This document shows positions 51,416 to 61,249 of a stretch of DNA of 64,000 nucleotides, piece by piece. Location of the stretch: the NCBI RefSeq assembly GCF_042263505.1, contig NZ_JBHKFI010000005.1, positions 143,664-207,663 of the forward strand, written 5' to 3'. The notes under the pieces are model-generated. The model had not been told where the DNA came from, did not search any database, and was given only the letters and a program-made list of their open reading frames with translations. This DNA is from Bacillus_BE sp042263505 (GTDB lineage: Bacteria > Bacillota > Bacilli > Bacillales > Cytobacillaceae). Every line of letters begins with the position of its first letter. Within the stretch, counting starts at the first letter, position 1. Position numbers and translations under genes: made by a program.

Positions 51416-52201
51416 TTAAGTAAGGCCGAGCGATTTCAATCCATTATACACCCCAGAGTTTGTTACATTTGTTGTTTTCCGATTTGCATAGGAAAATAAA
51501 TCAGGATGTGCATTTCCCATTGCAAATCCTTCACCAACAGTCTCGAGCATCTCCTTATCATTCATGCCATCTCCAAAGGCTATGGCTTCGTCTTGGGAGA
51601 TTCCTAAATACTTAAGTACATGTTTGACTCCTACACCTTTATTAACCGAATCGCGAATAACATCAAAGCAAAAGCCCATCCCTTCAATATTAACCTGTGA
51701 TAAATGGATGCCATTATCTATACGATAATAATGTTCATCACTCTCTTCATTAGCGATTATCGTAATCCCTAGCACATCCTTGTACATTTCAGGGGTGATG
51801 GTCTGGTTCCGTTTTAAATGGATGGTTTCAATAAATTTTTTCACAAAAGGGGTGTTAAGATTTGAAAAATAATTTTCTGAGCTTGTATATAATACCAATT
51901 GGTGTTGTTTTTCATTAGCAACATTTACAATATTTTCAACAATTGTTGTACTTATGGGTTTTTTATATAATTCTTTTCCTTTATAGCTTGATAAAGCTCC
52001 ATTGTATCCAATAAATGATTGAATGTTCAACATTTCCGCAAAAATGTGAATTTCATGAATGGGGCGTCCTGTTGCGAGAAAAACTTCGATTCCTTTTTCC
52101 TGTGCGGTAAAAACAGCCTCCTTTGTGGATTCTTCGATGGTTTGGTCAGGCCTAATAATCGTTCCATCCATGTCTAAAAATAGTGCTTTATAGGTTTTCA
52201 T
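51416..52201 (-). CDS. Cof-type HAD hydrolase
   Basis: A 261-residue HAD phosphatase of the Cof (IIB cap) group. Motif I is ALFLDMDGTIIRPDQ, motif II is FLATGRP, and IAFGDGMNDKEMLE holds motif IV. These enzymes dephosphorylate sugar phosphates, flavin or pyridoxal phosphates; specificity is not clear. ATG 52201 is preferred because the fold begins there; GTG 52213 would add four residues. Convergent with the cyclase gene. Confidence 0.87.
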   Translation of the reverse strand: MKTYKALFLDMDGTIIRPDQTIEESTKEAVFTAQEKGIEVFLATGRPIHEIHIFAEMLNIQSFIGYNGALSSYKGKELYKKPISTTIVENIVNVANEKQHQLVLYTSSENYFSNLNTPFVKKFIETIHLKRNQTITPEMYKDVLGITIIANEESDEHYYRIDNGIHLSQVNIEGMGFCFDVIRDSVNKGVGVKHVLKYLGISQDEAIAFGDGMNDKEMLETVGEGFAMGNAHPDLFSYANRKTTNVTNSGVYNGLKSLGLT

Positions 52202-52427
52202 TCGGCTATTCACATCCTAAATGAGTAATCGGGGAAAATTATAACATATATATATAATTGTCACAAAAAAGGAGAAAATACTTTGAATCTAGCAAATTAT
52301 TTGCAGATGTCTATATATGAAATACAAATGTTCACTCCTGACGGAAAAAATACTTGATTCTTTTTCACTTTAGAGTAATAATAATAACTAAATTTTAAGA
52401 AATTTTCGCCGAGTAGGAGATGTGGGC

Positions 52428-53795
52428 ATGAAAGTAGTAAAGTTTGGGGGATCCTCATTAGCTTCTGGGGAACAGATCGAGAAAGTTTTTCAAATTGTTG
52501 TTTCCGATCCTGAAAGAAAAATAGTTGTCGTTTCAGCACCTGGGAAACGATTTGCTGATGATATCAAAGTGACTGACTTATTAATCACCTGTGGAGAACG
52601 TTACTTGAAGGGAGAAAACGCAGATGATGAATGGGCACAAATTATAAAAAGATATGCCAATATTGCCAATGAACTAGATCTTTCGACTGAAATTATTGAG
52701 CGAATTGAAGAGGATTTAAGGTCGTTATTTGAAGGGAATAAACAAAATCCAGGAAGCTATCTTGAAGCGATAAAAGCGAGTGGAGAGGATAATAACGCTA
52801 AATTAATTGCTTACTATTTTCAAAAACAAGGGGTGGAAGCCCACTATGTGAATCCGAAAGATGCGGGATTATTTGTGAGTGATGAGCCTGGAAATGCTCG
52901 TGTGCTAAAGGAATCCTATGATCATTTATATTCGCTCCGGAATCGTTCTGGAATTATTGTTTTTCCTGGCTTCTTTGGATATAGCTTGAATGGGGATGTT
53001 GTTACCTTTTCACGAAGCGGTTCGGATATCACAGGTTCTATTTTAGCAAATGGAACAAAGGCGAGCCTTTATGAGAATTTTACCGATGTGGATGCGGTTT
53101 ATTCGGTGAATCCATCTCTAGTTGAGCTTCCACATGAAATTCGCGAATTGACCTATCGTGAAATGCGAGAGCTATCCTATGCTGGATTTTCTGTATTTCA
53201 TGATGAAGCCTTAATTCCTGCATTTCGGGCTGGAATACCAGTGAATGTGAAAAATACAAATAACCCGTCAGCAGCAGGGACAAGAATTGTGAATGTAAGA
53301 GACAATAAAAATGGTCCAGTGATCGGAATTGCAAGTGATAAAGGGTTTTGCAGTATCTATGTGAGCAAATATTTAATGAATCGCGAAATTGGGTTTGGAC
53401 GAAAATTGTTACATATCCTAGAAGATGCTGGCTTATCTTATGAACATATTCCTTCTGGTATTGATGATATCTCCATTATTTTAAAAGAGGATCATTTAAC
53501 GGAAGGGATTGAATGCAAAATAAAGCAAAGAATCTTAGATGAGCTTCAAGCAGATGAAGTTGTCTTCATCCACCATTTGGCCTTAATTATGGTTGTGGGG
53601 GAAGGAATGCGACATAATGTAGGAACGACAGCAAGAGCGGCCCATGCGCTAGCTCAGGCAGATGTTAATATTGAAATGATTAATCAAGGATCATCAGAAG
53701 TAAGCATGATGTTTGCGGTTAAAGCGGTTGATGAGGTAAGAGCTGTGCAAGCCCTCTATCATGAATTTTTTGCTAAAGTTCCTGTAAATGCATAA
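52428..53795 (+). CDS. Aspartate kinase (YclM/class III type)
   Basis: A 455-residue kinase. It begins VVKFGGSSLASGEQIEKVFQ, has FSRSGSDITGSILANG and the family FTDVDAVYSVNP segment. Two ACT domains at the C-terminus include VGEGMRHNVGTTARAAHAL and INQGSSEVSMMFAVK. It makes aspartyl phosphate for the lysine, threonine and methionine routes. It is similar to B. subtilis YclM. AGGAG precedes ATG 52428. It is not linked to other pathway genes here. Confidence 0.92.
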   Translation: MKVVKFGGSSLASGEQIEKVFQIVVSDPERKIVVVSAPGKRFADDIKVTDLLITCGERYLKGENADDEWAQIIKRYANIANELDLSTEIIERIEEDLRSLFEGNKQNPGSYLEAIKASGEDNNAKLIAYYFQKQGVEAHYVNPKDAGLFVSDEPGNARVLKESYDHLYSLRNRSGIIVFPGFFGYSLNGDVVTFSRSGSDITGSILANGTKASLYENFTDVDAVYSVNPSLVELPHEIRELTYREMRELSYAGFSVFHDEALIPAFRAGIPVNVKNTNNPSAAGTRIVNVRDNKNGPVIGIASDKGFCSIYVSKYLMNREIGFGRKLLHILEDAGLSYEHIPSGIDDISIILKEDHLTEGIECKIKQRILDELQADEVVFIHHLALIMVVGEGMRHNVGTTARAAHALAQADVNIEMINQGSSEVSMMFAVKAVDEVRAVQALYHEFFAKVPVNA

Positions 53796-53822
53796 AAATG
53801 ATTGAATTATTGAAAAAATCAC

Positions 53823-53851
53823 TTGACATGATCAAAGTTTCTTAGCATAAT
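53823..53851 (+). promoter_or_regulatory. Promoter of the proBA T-box transcript
   Basis: TTGACA at 53823-53828 and CATAAT at 53846-53851 with a 17-base spacer. A T-box leader starts immediately downstream. Confidence 0.8.
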
Positions 53852-53865
53852 ATATAGAAATTATG

Positions 53866-54108
53866 GAACGTTAATGAAGGACTAGTACGTGGTGTCATTC
53901 GATGCAAGAGAGCGAGGTTTATGAGCTGAAAGACCTCGTCATCTGAAGCCCACAGAACCTACCTTCAGAGTCCTATCGAAAACGATAGGCGCTTTTAATC
54001 CTAGCGTTATCAGGAAGAGTGGGGTGCAGCTATGCATTCAATCAAGGTGGTACCACGGAAACGAAGTCCTTTTCGTCCTTATTAGTAGGATGAAAAGGGC
54101 TTTTTTTG
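53866..54108 (+). promoter_or_regulatory. T-box leader, probably proline-specific
   Basis: The conserved T-box core AGGTGGTACCACGG is at 54045-54058. Stem I contains the CGAGG/CCTCG helix and the loop GAACCTACC with CCT at 53958-53960, a proline codon. A terminator at 54064-54107 (AGTCCTTTTC with GAAAAGGGCT and a T-tract) completes the switch. Uncharged tRNA-Pro would prevent termination and allow proBA expression. The specifier assignment fits the genes downstream. Confidence 0.93.
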
Positions 54109-54147
54109 TTTTTCAAAACGAAGGAACTCAAGCTGGAGGAAAAAAAG

Positions 54148-55242
54148 ATGGAAAGAAAACGGGTCGTCGTCAAGATTGGAAGTAGTTCGTTAACAAATGC
54201 TAAGGGAGATATTGATACAGAGAAATTCTTCGATCATATCCAAGCTATTGCTGGACTAAAGGAACAAGGGCATGAGGTGCTCCTTGTCTCATCTGGAGCA
54301 GTCGCTGCAGGCTTTAGAAGGCTAGGATACCCGTCACGACCCGTAACCATTAAGGGTAAACAAGCAGCAGCTGCTGTTGGGCAAAGTCTTCTCATTCAGT
54401 CCTATATGGATCACTTTAACCATTTTGGAATTGTGCCTGCACAAATTTTGTTAACCAGACAATTATTTTCCAAAAAAGAAGGATATCGCAACGCGTATGC
54501 CACGATTATGGAATTACTGGAACGTGGGATTTTACCAATTATCAATGAAAACGATTCTGTTTCGATTGAGGAATTAACCTTTGGTGATAATGACATGCTC
54601 TCTGCTCTTGTGAGCGGAATGGTGCATGCGGACCAATTAATCATTTTGACCGATATTAACGGTCTATATAATGCGAATCCTCAAAAAAACCCACTTGCCC
54701 AAAAGTATGATTTTATCGCTGAAATAACAGATGAAATGATGGAGGCAGCTGACGGTGCTGGGTCGAAAGTTGGAACTGGTGGGATGACATCCAAGCTTGA
54801 GGCAGCGAAAATTGCCACCTCACTTGGTGTTCATGTTTTTATCGGTAAAGGAAAAGGAAAAGACAAGCTGATTGAAATACTAGACGGGAAAGGTGACGGA
54901 ACGTATATTGGCAAGGAACTGACGACCATTAACAATAATAAGCAATGGATTGCGTTGCATTCATCCATTACTGGCAGGATTTTTATTGACCAGGGTGCTG
55001 AGGAAGCCCTTCTGGTTCATGGAAAAAGCCTGCTACCTGCGGGGGTGAAAAAGATTGACGGTACCTTTAAAAAAGGTGATGTTGTTGAAGTAGTTGGCCA
55101 AAATGGTTTAGTTGGGAAAGGAGAAGTCCTTTATTCGTTAGAAGAGTTAAAGCGGGTAATGGGAAAAAGAAGTGAAGAATTAGGTTCTCAAGCAGGACTC
55201 ACGATTGAAGTCATTCATAGAGATCACTGGGTACAACTATAA
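54148..55242 (+). CDS. proB: Glutamate 5-kinase
   Basis: A 364-residue kinase with a C-terminal PUA domain. The N-terminal VVVKIGSSSLTN binds phosphate, and NENDSVSIEELTFGDNDMLS holds the substrate site. It phosphorylates glutamate in the first step of proline synthesis. ATG 54148 follows GGAGGA with seven-base spacing; the longer frame from 54106 lies inside the T-box terminator. It is followed closely by proA. Confidence 0.95.
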   Translation: MERKRVVVKIGSSSLTNAKGDIDTEKFFDHIQAIAGLKEQGHEVLLVSSGAVAAGFRRLGYPSRPVTIKGKQAAAAVGQSLLIQSYMDHFNHFGIVPAQILLTRQLFSKKEGYRNAYATIMELLERGILPIINENDSVSIEELTFGDNDMLSALVSGMVHADQLIILTDINGLYNANPQKNPLAQKYDFIAEITDEMMEAADGAGSKVGTGGMTSKLEAAKIATSLGVHVFIGKGKGKDKLIEILDGKGDGTYIGKELTTINNNKQWIALHSSITGRIFIDQGAEEALLVHGKSLLPAGVKKIDGTFKKGDVVEVVGQNGLVGKGEVLYSLEELKRVMGKRSEELGSQAGLTIEVIHRDHWVQL

Positions 55243-55281
55243 CATTTTAAAATTGAATGAATTGAAGAAATGGGGGATACC

Positions 55282-56529
55282 ATGAGCGAAGTAAAAATGA
55301 AAGGGAAAAAAGCGAAAGATGCTAGTTATCAGTTAGTCGGATTAACGACTGAAGAAAAAAATTTCGCGTTATCACAAATTGCCAGTCAGCTTTTACAGGA
55401 AAAGGAATATTTAATCGCAGAGAACAAGAAGGATTTACAACATGGAACAAACGCAGGGTTATCAGATTCTATCTTAGATCGGATTATGATAAATGAAAAA
55501 AGAATTGAGGACATGGCAAAAGCCATTGAGCTTTTAATAACTTTACCGGATCCTATTGGAGAGACGTTGGAATCGATTGAAAAGGAAAATGGTTTACAAA
55601 TATTGAAAAAAAGAGTGCCAATCGGTGTAATCGGAATGATTTATGAAGCGAGACCAAATGTTACGGTAGATGCAGCGACGCTATCAATAAAAACCGGCAA
55701 TGCGGTGATTTTACGTGGAAGCTCTTCGGCAAAATTCTCGAATATGGCTTTGGTTCATGTTATTCACCGTGCTTTGGAGCAGACAGCAATTCCCCTTGAT
55801 GCCGTGCAATTAATTGAGGACACTTCTAGAGAAACTGCTAAGGAATTATTTCACTTAAATGAATATTTGGATGTATTAATTCCACGTGGAGGGAAAAATT
55901 TAATTGAAACCGTTGTAAGAGAATCAAGTGTTCCTGTACTTGAAACAGGTGCAGGAAATTGTCATATTTTTATTGATGAATCGGCTGATGTAGAGATGGC
56001 AAAAGCGGTTGTATTAAATGCGAAAACTCAACGTCCGTCTGTATGTAATGCGGCAGAATCTCTTCTCATTCAGAAAACGTGGTTCAAGAAATACGGTCTT
56101 GAATTACTCAATACCCTTGAAGAAGCTGGAGTAGAAATCGTAGGAGATAGGGCGGTATGTGAGGCTTCCTCATCTGCAAGATTAGCAACGGAGGAAGATT
56201 GGGGAACCGAGTATTTAGCTTTAACGATTAGTGTGAAATTAGTGGAAGATGCGAATGAAGCCATTCAGCATATCAATCAATACGGAACAAAGCATTCTGA
56301 AGCGATACTCACAGAAAATAAGCAAAATGCCGAGATGTTCTTAATAAATGTAGATGCCGCTGCTGTTTATCATAATGCTTCAACACGCTTTACAGACGGC
56401 TTTGAATTTGGATATGGTGCGGAAATAGGAATTAGTACACAAAAGCTTCATGCCAGAGGACCGATGGGACTGAAAGCTCTAACATCCAGTAAATATTTTA
56501 TTTATGGTCAAGGTCAAGTTCGAAATTAA
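55282..56529 (+). CDS. proA: Glutamate-5-semialdehyde dehydrogenase
   Basis: A 415-residue aldehyde-dehydrogenase-family enzyme. Family marks are RVPIGVIGMIYEARPNVTVD, then QRPSVCNAAESLLI with the catalytic cysteine and ASTRFTDGFEFGYGAEIGIS. It reduces glutamyl phosphate to the semialdehyde, the second step of proline synthesis. ATG 55282 is preferred over ATG 55270 because GGGGGA lies just before it. It is in one operon with proB; proC is elsewhere. Confidence 0.95.
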   Translation: MSEVKMKGKKAKDASYQLVGLTTEEKNFALSQIASQLLQEKEYLIAENKKDLQHGTNAGLSDSILDRIMINEKRIEDMAKAIELLITLPDPIGETLESIEKENGLQILKKRVPIGVIGMIYEARPNVTVDAATLSIKTGNAVILRGSSSAKFSNMALVHVIHRALEQTAIPLDAVQLIEDTSRETAKELFHLNEYLDVLIPRGGKNLIETVVRESSVPVLETGAGNCHIFIDESADVEMAKAVVLNAKTQRPSVCNAAESLLIQKTWFKKYGLELLNTLEEAGVEIVGDRAVCEASSSARLATEEDWGTEYLALTISVKLVEDANEAIQHINQYGTKHSEAILTENKQNAEMFLINVDAAAVYHNASTRFTDGFEFGYGAEIGISTQKLHARGPMGLKALTSSKYFIYGQGQVRN

Positions 56530-56583
56530 GAAAACTCTTTTAGTTCAGGGAAAAAAAAACGGGGCGCTCTGGAAATAGCAAAT

Positions 56584-56625
56584 GTAAAAAGGAGGTTGAT
56601 TTGTTTAATCTTCCTCCTTTTTTAC
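56584..56625 (+). terminator. Intrinsic terminator after proBA
   Basis: GTAAAAAGGAGG pairs with CCTCCTTTTTTAC; the loop is 17 bases. Confidence 0.85.
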
Positions 56626-56780
56626 AGCTTTATTAGGTACATTTGCGAATTTAACATGTTTTTCTAAACTCCAGCTCCGCGTAATGAGGTTTGAAAAGAT
56701 ATCCTTAGCTTTTAAATTTTTATTCATCAGATCATTTGGTATTAAATCTACTGTCATTGAAGGTGTTTAGTAAAGAAGCA

Positions 56781-57017
56781 TTAAAACATCGGCGGTACGT
56801 TTTTGCTAATTTCAGAAACGATAGATGCAATCGACTGAATTTGCTGTTCATCCAAGTCAAAGGCATCGAGGATTTTTCCTTCCAGGTTTTTTGTGACATT
56901 TCGTTTTCCAATTTCAACGAGTGCGATGAGAGCATAGCTACAATTAACAATTCTGGCAAAATCTCTTTGAGTCATGTTATAGCTTTCTCTTAAAAACTTG
57001 ATAATCTCTTTATTCAT
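56781..57017 (-). CDS. Small XRE-type HTH protein, 78 aa
   Basis: A single helix-turn-helix domain: IKFLRESYNMTQRDFARIVN then YALIALVEIGKRNVTKNLE, as in Cro/CI-type repressors. There is no additional domain. It may be a regulator or a residual prophage-like gene; no target is evident. GGAGGTAGAAT precedes the ATG at 57017. Confidence 0.78.
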   Translation of the reverse strand: MNKEIIKFLRESYNMTQRDFARIVNCSYALIALVEIGKRNVTKNLEGKILDAFDLDEQQIQSIASIVSEISKNVPPMF

Positions 57018-57117
57018 ATTCTACCTCCATTAGAAAAAGCTATGGATATTTATAAATTAGCATTTCTCTTATTTTCTGTCAAAATTAATTGCTGAATTGG
57101 ATTCCCATAGCACACAT

Positions 57118-57162
57118 AAAAGCAGACGAAACCAGGAAATAATGACTGGTTAGCATCTGCTT
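57118..57162 (-). terminator. Intrinsic terminator of the YhcN-like gene
   Basis: AAGCAGA pairs with TCTGCTT, with an inner ACCAG/CTGGT helix; on the minus strand TTTTATG follows. Confidence 0.72.
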
Positions 57163-57188
57163 AATAAATGCAACAATATTGGAATTCA

Positions 57189-57851
57189 TTATCGGTTTGT
57201 ATTATTCACATTTGGAAAGACGCGACGAACATTATCGTTAAAATCATCGATTAAATCTTGCGTGTTATTCCCATTACGAATCCTATCTGCATAATTACTC
57301 ATATTATTATAAAAACCTGAGTCGGTTGTAACAAAAACTCGGTCTATTCGGTTATCGTAAGCCTTCACCTTTTGGGTAATTTTCCTTTCTAAATCAGAGG
57401 AGATGGTATTTCCATTATTTACATTGACCGCATTCTGATTTTTATTGGTATTAGGCGCAACCATATCACGTTCTTCAGATGGATTCCTTGCTGAATTTCC
57501 ATTTCCATTTTGATTCATAATTCCCGTTGGATTTCCTTGCCCAACCTTTGTACCAGTATTTTGGTTTTGTCCTGTTTTATCATCAGCGTGATTATTTAAT
57601 CTGACGGATACATAGGCTGTATCACCTGCCACGATCACATTGGCATGGTCTACCTCTTCCATTACCGCTATCCTATCGGCAATTCCATCTGCGACATCCA
57701 TCCGTTGATTTCCCGTTCTTCCATCAAGTTCAACCCGATCATCGTCGATATCGTTCACTCTTGCCTCACGTGTCTCATTATCATTATTTACCCCACAACC
57801 AAATGCAAAAAGTAAAAATGTAGAGGCGGCTATTATGCTTAGTCTTCTCAT
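57189..57851 (-). CDS. YhcN/YlaJ-family sporulation lipoprotein
   Basis: A 220-residue lipoprotein with signal peptide and lipobox FAFGC (Cys19). The domain reads DVADGIADRIAVMEEVDHAN, then VIVAGDTAYVSVRLN and RVFVTTDSGFYNNMSNYADR. A low-complexity N/Q-rich linker lies in the middle (about residues 92-145). YhcN-type proteins are found in spores, made under forespore sigma factors. It supports the view that the organism forms spores. Confidence 0.88.
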   Translation of the reverse strand: MRRLSIIAASTFLLFAFGCGVNNDNETREARVNDIDDDRVELDGRTGNQRMDVADGIADRIAVMEEVDHANVIVAGDTAYVSVRLNNHADDKTGQNQNTGTKVGQGNPTGIMNQNGNGNSARNPSEERDMVAPNTNKNQNAVNVNNGNTISSDLERKITQKVKAYDNRIDRVFVTTDSGFYNNMSNYADRIRNGNNTQDLIDDFNDNVRRVFPNVNNTNR

Positions 57852-58174
57852 CCTTTTTTCACACTCCTATCACATTTATTCGAAGATAGGTTTCCAAAAA
57901 AATAGGGAAGTATTCTATTTAGAATATTATTTTTTGTAAAATGTGAAGAATTGTTAATGGGTAAAATTTTTAAGAAAATTATTGTTGGAAAATAGAAGGC
58001 AGAGTTTTTGGGTGTAGAGGGAAGAAAAGATAGCAATAATAATGAGAAGAACCAATTTTGGTCATTGAGGATAAGTTAACGGAAATAAGACAAGTAAAAT
58101 GATCAATTCAGATTATAAAAAACAGGAACCATAAAAATGATTCCTGTTTTCAAAAATTTGCCTAGACGAAAATA
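57852..58174. other. Intergenic region with terminator of uppP
   Basis: A 323-base gap. AAAACAGGAA at 58119-58128 pairs perfectly with TTCCTGTTTT at 58141-58150; on the minus strand a T-tract follows, so it ends the uppP transcript. The rest should hold the YhcN promoter. No gene seen. Confidence 0.6.
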
Positions 58175-58990
58175 TTATAAAATGAAAATCCAAAAAGCAA
58201 TCGCTAAAATAAAGCGATAGATGGCAAATGGAATTAATTTTACCTTATTAATTAACTGCAAGAAAAACTTAATGGCTAAAAGAGCTACAACAAATGCGGT
58301 AATAAAGCCTGTAATAAATAGAGGAAGATCCTGTACGGATAAGTAGGACCAGCTATCAAGCAAATCCTTTCCAGTTGCCGCAGCCATTATAGGAAGAGCC
58401 ATGATAAAGGTAAACTCCGATGCAGTTTTATGATTTAATCCAGAAATAAGTCCGGCAGATATCGTCGAACCAGAACGGGAAAAACCTGGCCATAACGCTA
58501 GGCATTGAAAGATCCCCATTATGAAGGCTTGACGATAGGACATTTTATCCAGCTCCATCGTATTGGTATGATTTTTTTTCATTTTTTCGGCTAGTATCAT
58601 TAATATCCCACCAGCAATCAACCCAATGACAACGGTTTGTGAAGAAAACAGCACTTCTTTAATAAAATGATGGAATAATACTCCTCCAATCATGAAGGGA
58701 AGAATTCCAATCAATATATGGATTAAGCTTAATTGATGCTTTTTTCCTGTATGTGATTTTGCGTCTGGACCAATCCCGATTAATCCGAGAATTCTTTTCC
58801 AAAATACAACGGCAACAGCTAAAATAGACCCTAATTGGATGACAATCTCAAATGTTTTGGCTGTATTTGTTCCTTCAAAACCGATTAAATGACCGACTAA
58901 AATTAAATGTCCTGTTGAGGATACGGGAGCAAATTCAGTTAATCCCTCAACAATCCCCATAATAAATCCAATAATGATATCCTTCATCAT
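58175..58990 (-). CDS. uppP: Undecaprenyl-diphosphatase (BacA/UppP)
   Basis: A 271-residue membrane phosphatase with about seven to eight spans. Catalytic motifs are EGLTEFAPVSSTGHLI near the N-terminus and WPGFSRSGSTISAG in the middle. It regenerates undecaprenyl phosphate for cell-wall synthesis and can give bacitracin tolerance. ATG 58990 follows AGGAGATGT; the frame is open six more codons to 59008. Confidence 0.95.
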   Translation of the reverse strand: MMKDIIIGFIMGIVEGLTEFAPVSSTGHLILVGHLIGFEGTNTAKTFEIVIQLGSILAVAVVFWKRILGLIGIGPDAKSHTGKKHQLSLIHILIGILPFMIGGVLFHHFIKEVLFSSQTVVIGLIAGGILMILAEKMKKNHTNTMELDKMSYRQAFIMGIFQCLALWPGFSRSGSTISAGLISGLNHKTASEFTFIMALPIMAAATGKDLLDSWSYLSVQDLPLFITGFITAFVVALLAIKFFLQLINKVKLIPFAIYRFILAIAFWIFIL

Positions 58991-59342
58991 ACATCTCCTG
59001 TTATCCATGATTCTTTTTTTACTGCTTTTTAATTATAGTAAAAAGATGGAGAGAAGTATAATGTTTTCTGAAGTGAATAAAAGTGATTCTCCAAAAAAGA
59101 AATGAAATAGCAGTTGGAATTATTTTAAAATAGTAATATTTCTAGGGAAAAAGAAATAATAAATTAACAATATTTAGAAATTTCTTCCTCGAATATATGT
59201 AAATTTTAATGAAATAATTGATATATTAGCTTGTGAAATTCTGAATAACAAGTTATCATACGGATGATTGACTTTCTATATTTAATCCTTTGCTCAAGGT
59301 AAGTCATCACGAAAATTAGCAATAGAATGGGGAGAACCACCT
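58991..59342. other. Divergent control region between uppP and a chemoreceptor gene
   Basis: A 352-base AT-rich gap. I looked for a sigma-D motility promoter (TAAA-N15-GCCGATAT) before the chemoreceptor and found no convincing match. No gene seen. Confidence 0.5.
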
Positions 59343-61055
59343 ATGAAGTGGATAAAAAACGTAAAAATGCTTTCTAAAATGATTATCCTATCTGTTATTG
59401 TTCTTGTAAGCTTACTGAGCATTGGTGGGGTCGGCTTTTCACAAATAACAAAAATGGGTACCTCGTTAGAAAACATGTACAAACAAAATTTAATCCCAAT
59501 TGAAACCATTAGCTTAATGAAATCCAATCAGCAGTATATTCAAACCTCATTGCTAGAATTACTGATCACTAAGGATCAAAACGGGGTGAATGAGTTATTA
59601 AGTGATATTGATAGAAGAACAAAAGAAAATGAAAGCTTAAGAGGAAAATATAAGTCAAGTGACGCTGCTGAAAAAGGTTTATTAATCAAACTAGATCAGT
59701 TAACAAAAAATTTCAACAAACATATTACCGATTTCATTTCCATTGCAAGTGAAGATAAAAAAGAGGAAGCATATAATTTATACGAGTCTCAGCTTGAACC
59801 AACTGAGAAAGAGCTTGATGCTACCTTTACAAAGCTAGTTTCAATGAGCTCTCAAGAAGCGAAAGTAGTTAATGAGGATAATAAAAAAGAAATCAAATCT
59901 TCTCTTACGATTATGATTGCGATCATTGTAATTGCCCTAATTATTATTACCCTAATCAGTTGGATTATCACGAGAGCGATTGTTAATCCAATCAAAGAAA
60001 TGGAATCAGTTATGAAAAAAGCGGAAAGCGGAGATATATCCGCAGAAAGCAGCTATCAATCAAAGGATGAGATTGGTGCTCTTTCTCGGTCTTATAATGA
60101 AATGTTAGCTCAAATACGTAATGTCATTATGAAAGTTCGGGAGGCTTCTGATATGGTGGCTGCCTCTTCTGAGGAATTGCTTGCTAGTGCGGAACAAACA
60201 AGTGATGCCACTGATCATATTGCTCAAGCTAGTACTGAACTTGCGTCAGGCTCAGAAAGTTCAGTCCAAGGTGCAGAGAATGCTTCTATTTCAATGGGTA
60301 ATATAGCTGTTGGAATCGCCAATATCTCAGAATCTATTGAAAATGTAACCACTCACTCTAATGTGACAAACGCTGAATCTCAAAAGGGCGATGAGGCTAT
60401 TACTAAAACCATTGAGCAAATGGGGACAATTAATGAATCCGTAGCATTTTCTTCTGATGTTATTAAACATCTTGGAGCACGCTCTGAGGAAATTGAGAAA
60501 ATTGTTGGCGTCATTTCTGGTATCTCTGATCAAACTAATTTATTAGCTTTGAACGCGGCGATAGAGGCTGCGCGTGCAGGGGAGCATGGGAAGGGCTTCG
60601 CTGTTGTTGCAGACGAAGTAAGAAAGCTTGCTGAGGAGTCAAGAAAATCAGCTGAGCAAATTACGAACTTAATTCGTGATATTCAAGAAAATACAAATAA
60701 CTCTGTGGTTTCTATGGAAAAATGTACGAATGAAGTTGAAACTGGGATGCTATTAGTGAACCATACCGGAGAATCCTTCAAAAAAATACTGAACTCCGCC
60801 CTAGATGTATCCAAACAGGTAGAAGAAGTATCTCGTTCGATTGGACAAATCTCAGCAAGTGTCGAGAATTTGGCGATGAATATGGTAGAAGTATCAATGA
60901 ACGCCGAAAATTCTGCACAAAATACACATAATATTGCTGCAGGGGCACAGCAGCAATTAGCATCCATGGAAGAAATCACTGCATCTGCCCATTCATTAGC
61001 AGGAATGGCTGATGATCTTCGAAAAATGGTAAGTGCCTTCAAAGTGAGTGAATAA
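59343..61055 (+). CDS. Methyl-accepting chemotaxis protein
   Basis: A 570-residue receptor. TM1 is at about 12-32 and TM2 at about 188-212. The external part between them looks like a four-helix bundle. HAMP follows (about 210-262), then the signalling domain whose tip reads ISDQTNLLALNAAIEAARAG with HGKGFAVVADEVRKLAEES after it. It would signal to CheA/CheW. GGGGAG precedes ATG 59343. The ligand is unknown. Confidence 0.92.
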   Translation: MKWIKNVKMLSKMIILSVIVLVSLLSIGGVGFSQITKMGTSLENMYKQNLIPIETISLMKSNQQYIQTSLLELLITKDQNGVNELLSDIDRRTKENESLRGKYKSSDAAEKGLLIKLDQLTKNFNKHITDFISIASEDKKEEAYNLYESQLEPTEKELDATFTKLVSMSSQEAKVVNEDNKKEIKSSLTIMIAIIVIALIIITLISWIITRAIVNPIKEMESVMKKAESGDISAESSYQSKDEIGALSRSYNEMLAQIRNVIMKVREASDMVAASSEELLASAEQTSDATDHIAQASTELASGSESSVQGAENASISMGNIAVGIANISESIENVTTHSNVTNAESQKGDEAITKTIEQMGTINESVAFSSDVIKHLGARSEEIEKIVGVISGISDQTNLLALNAAIEAARAGEHGKGFAVVADEVRKLAEESRKSAEQITNLIRDIQENTNNSVVSMEKCTNEVETGMLLVNHTGESFKKILNSALDVSKQVEEVSRSIGQISASVENLAMNMVEVSMNAENSAQNTHNIAAGAQQQLASMEEITASAHSLAGMADDLRKMVSAFKVSE

Positions 61056-61087
61056 ACACTTACACTATAAAATTATATTTCTATATG

Positions 61088-61135
61088 AAAATGAAAGGGG
61101 ATGATTGCATTTGTACAATCATCCCCTTTCATTTT
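61088..61135 (+). terminator. Strong terminator between the two chemoreceptor genes
   Basis: A perfect 20-bp stem: AAAATGAAAGGGGATGATTG with its exact complement, followed by TTCAG. The two receptor genes are therefore separate units. Confidence 0.88.
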
Positions 61136-61249
61136 TCAGATAAATGGAACAATTTACAAATCAAAGAACATTATTAGGATTGACTATTAGGTAAATAATC
61201 CCTGTGTTAAAATTACTATATATTGTATAAATATTAAGGTGGGATAGTA

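Noticed and set aside
58991..59342. Sigma-D promoter before the first chemoreceptor
   Set aside because: I could not find TAAA and GCCGATAT-like elements at the right spacing.
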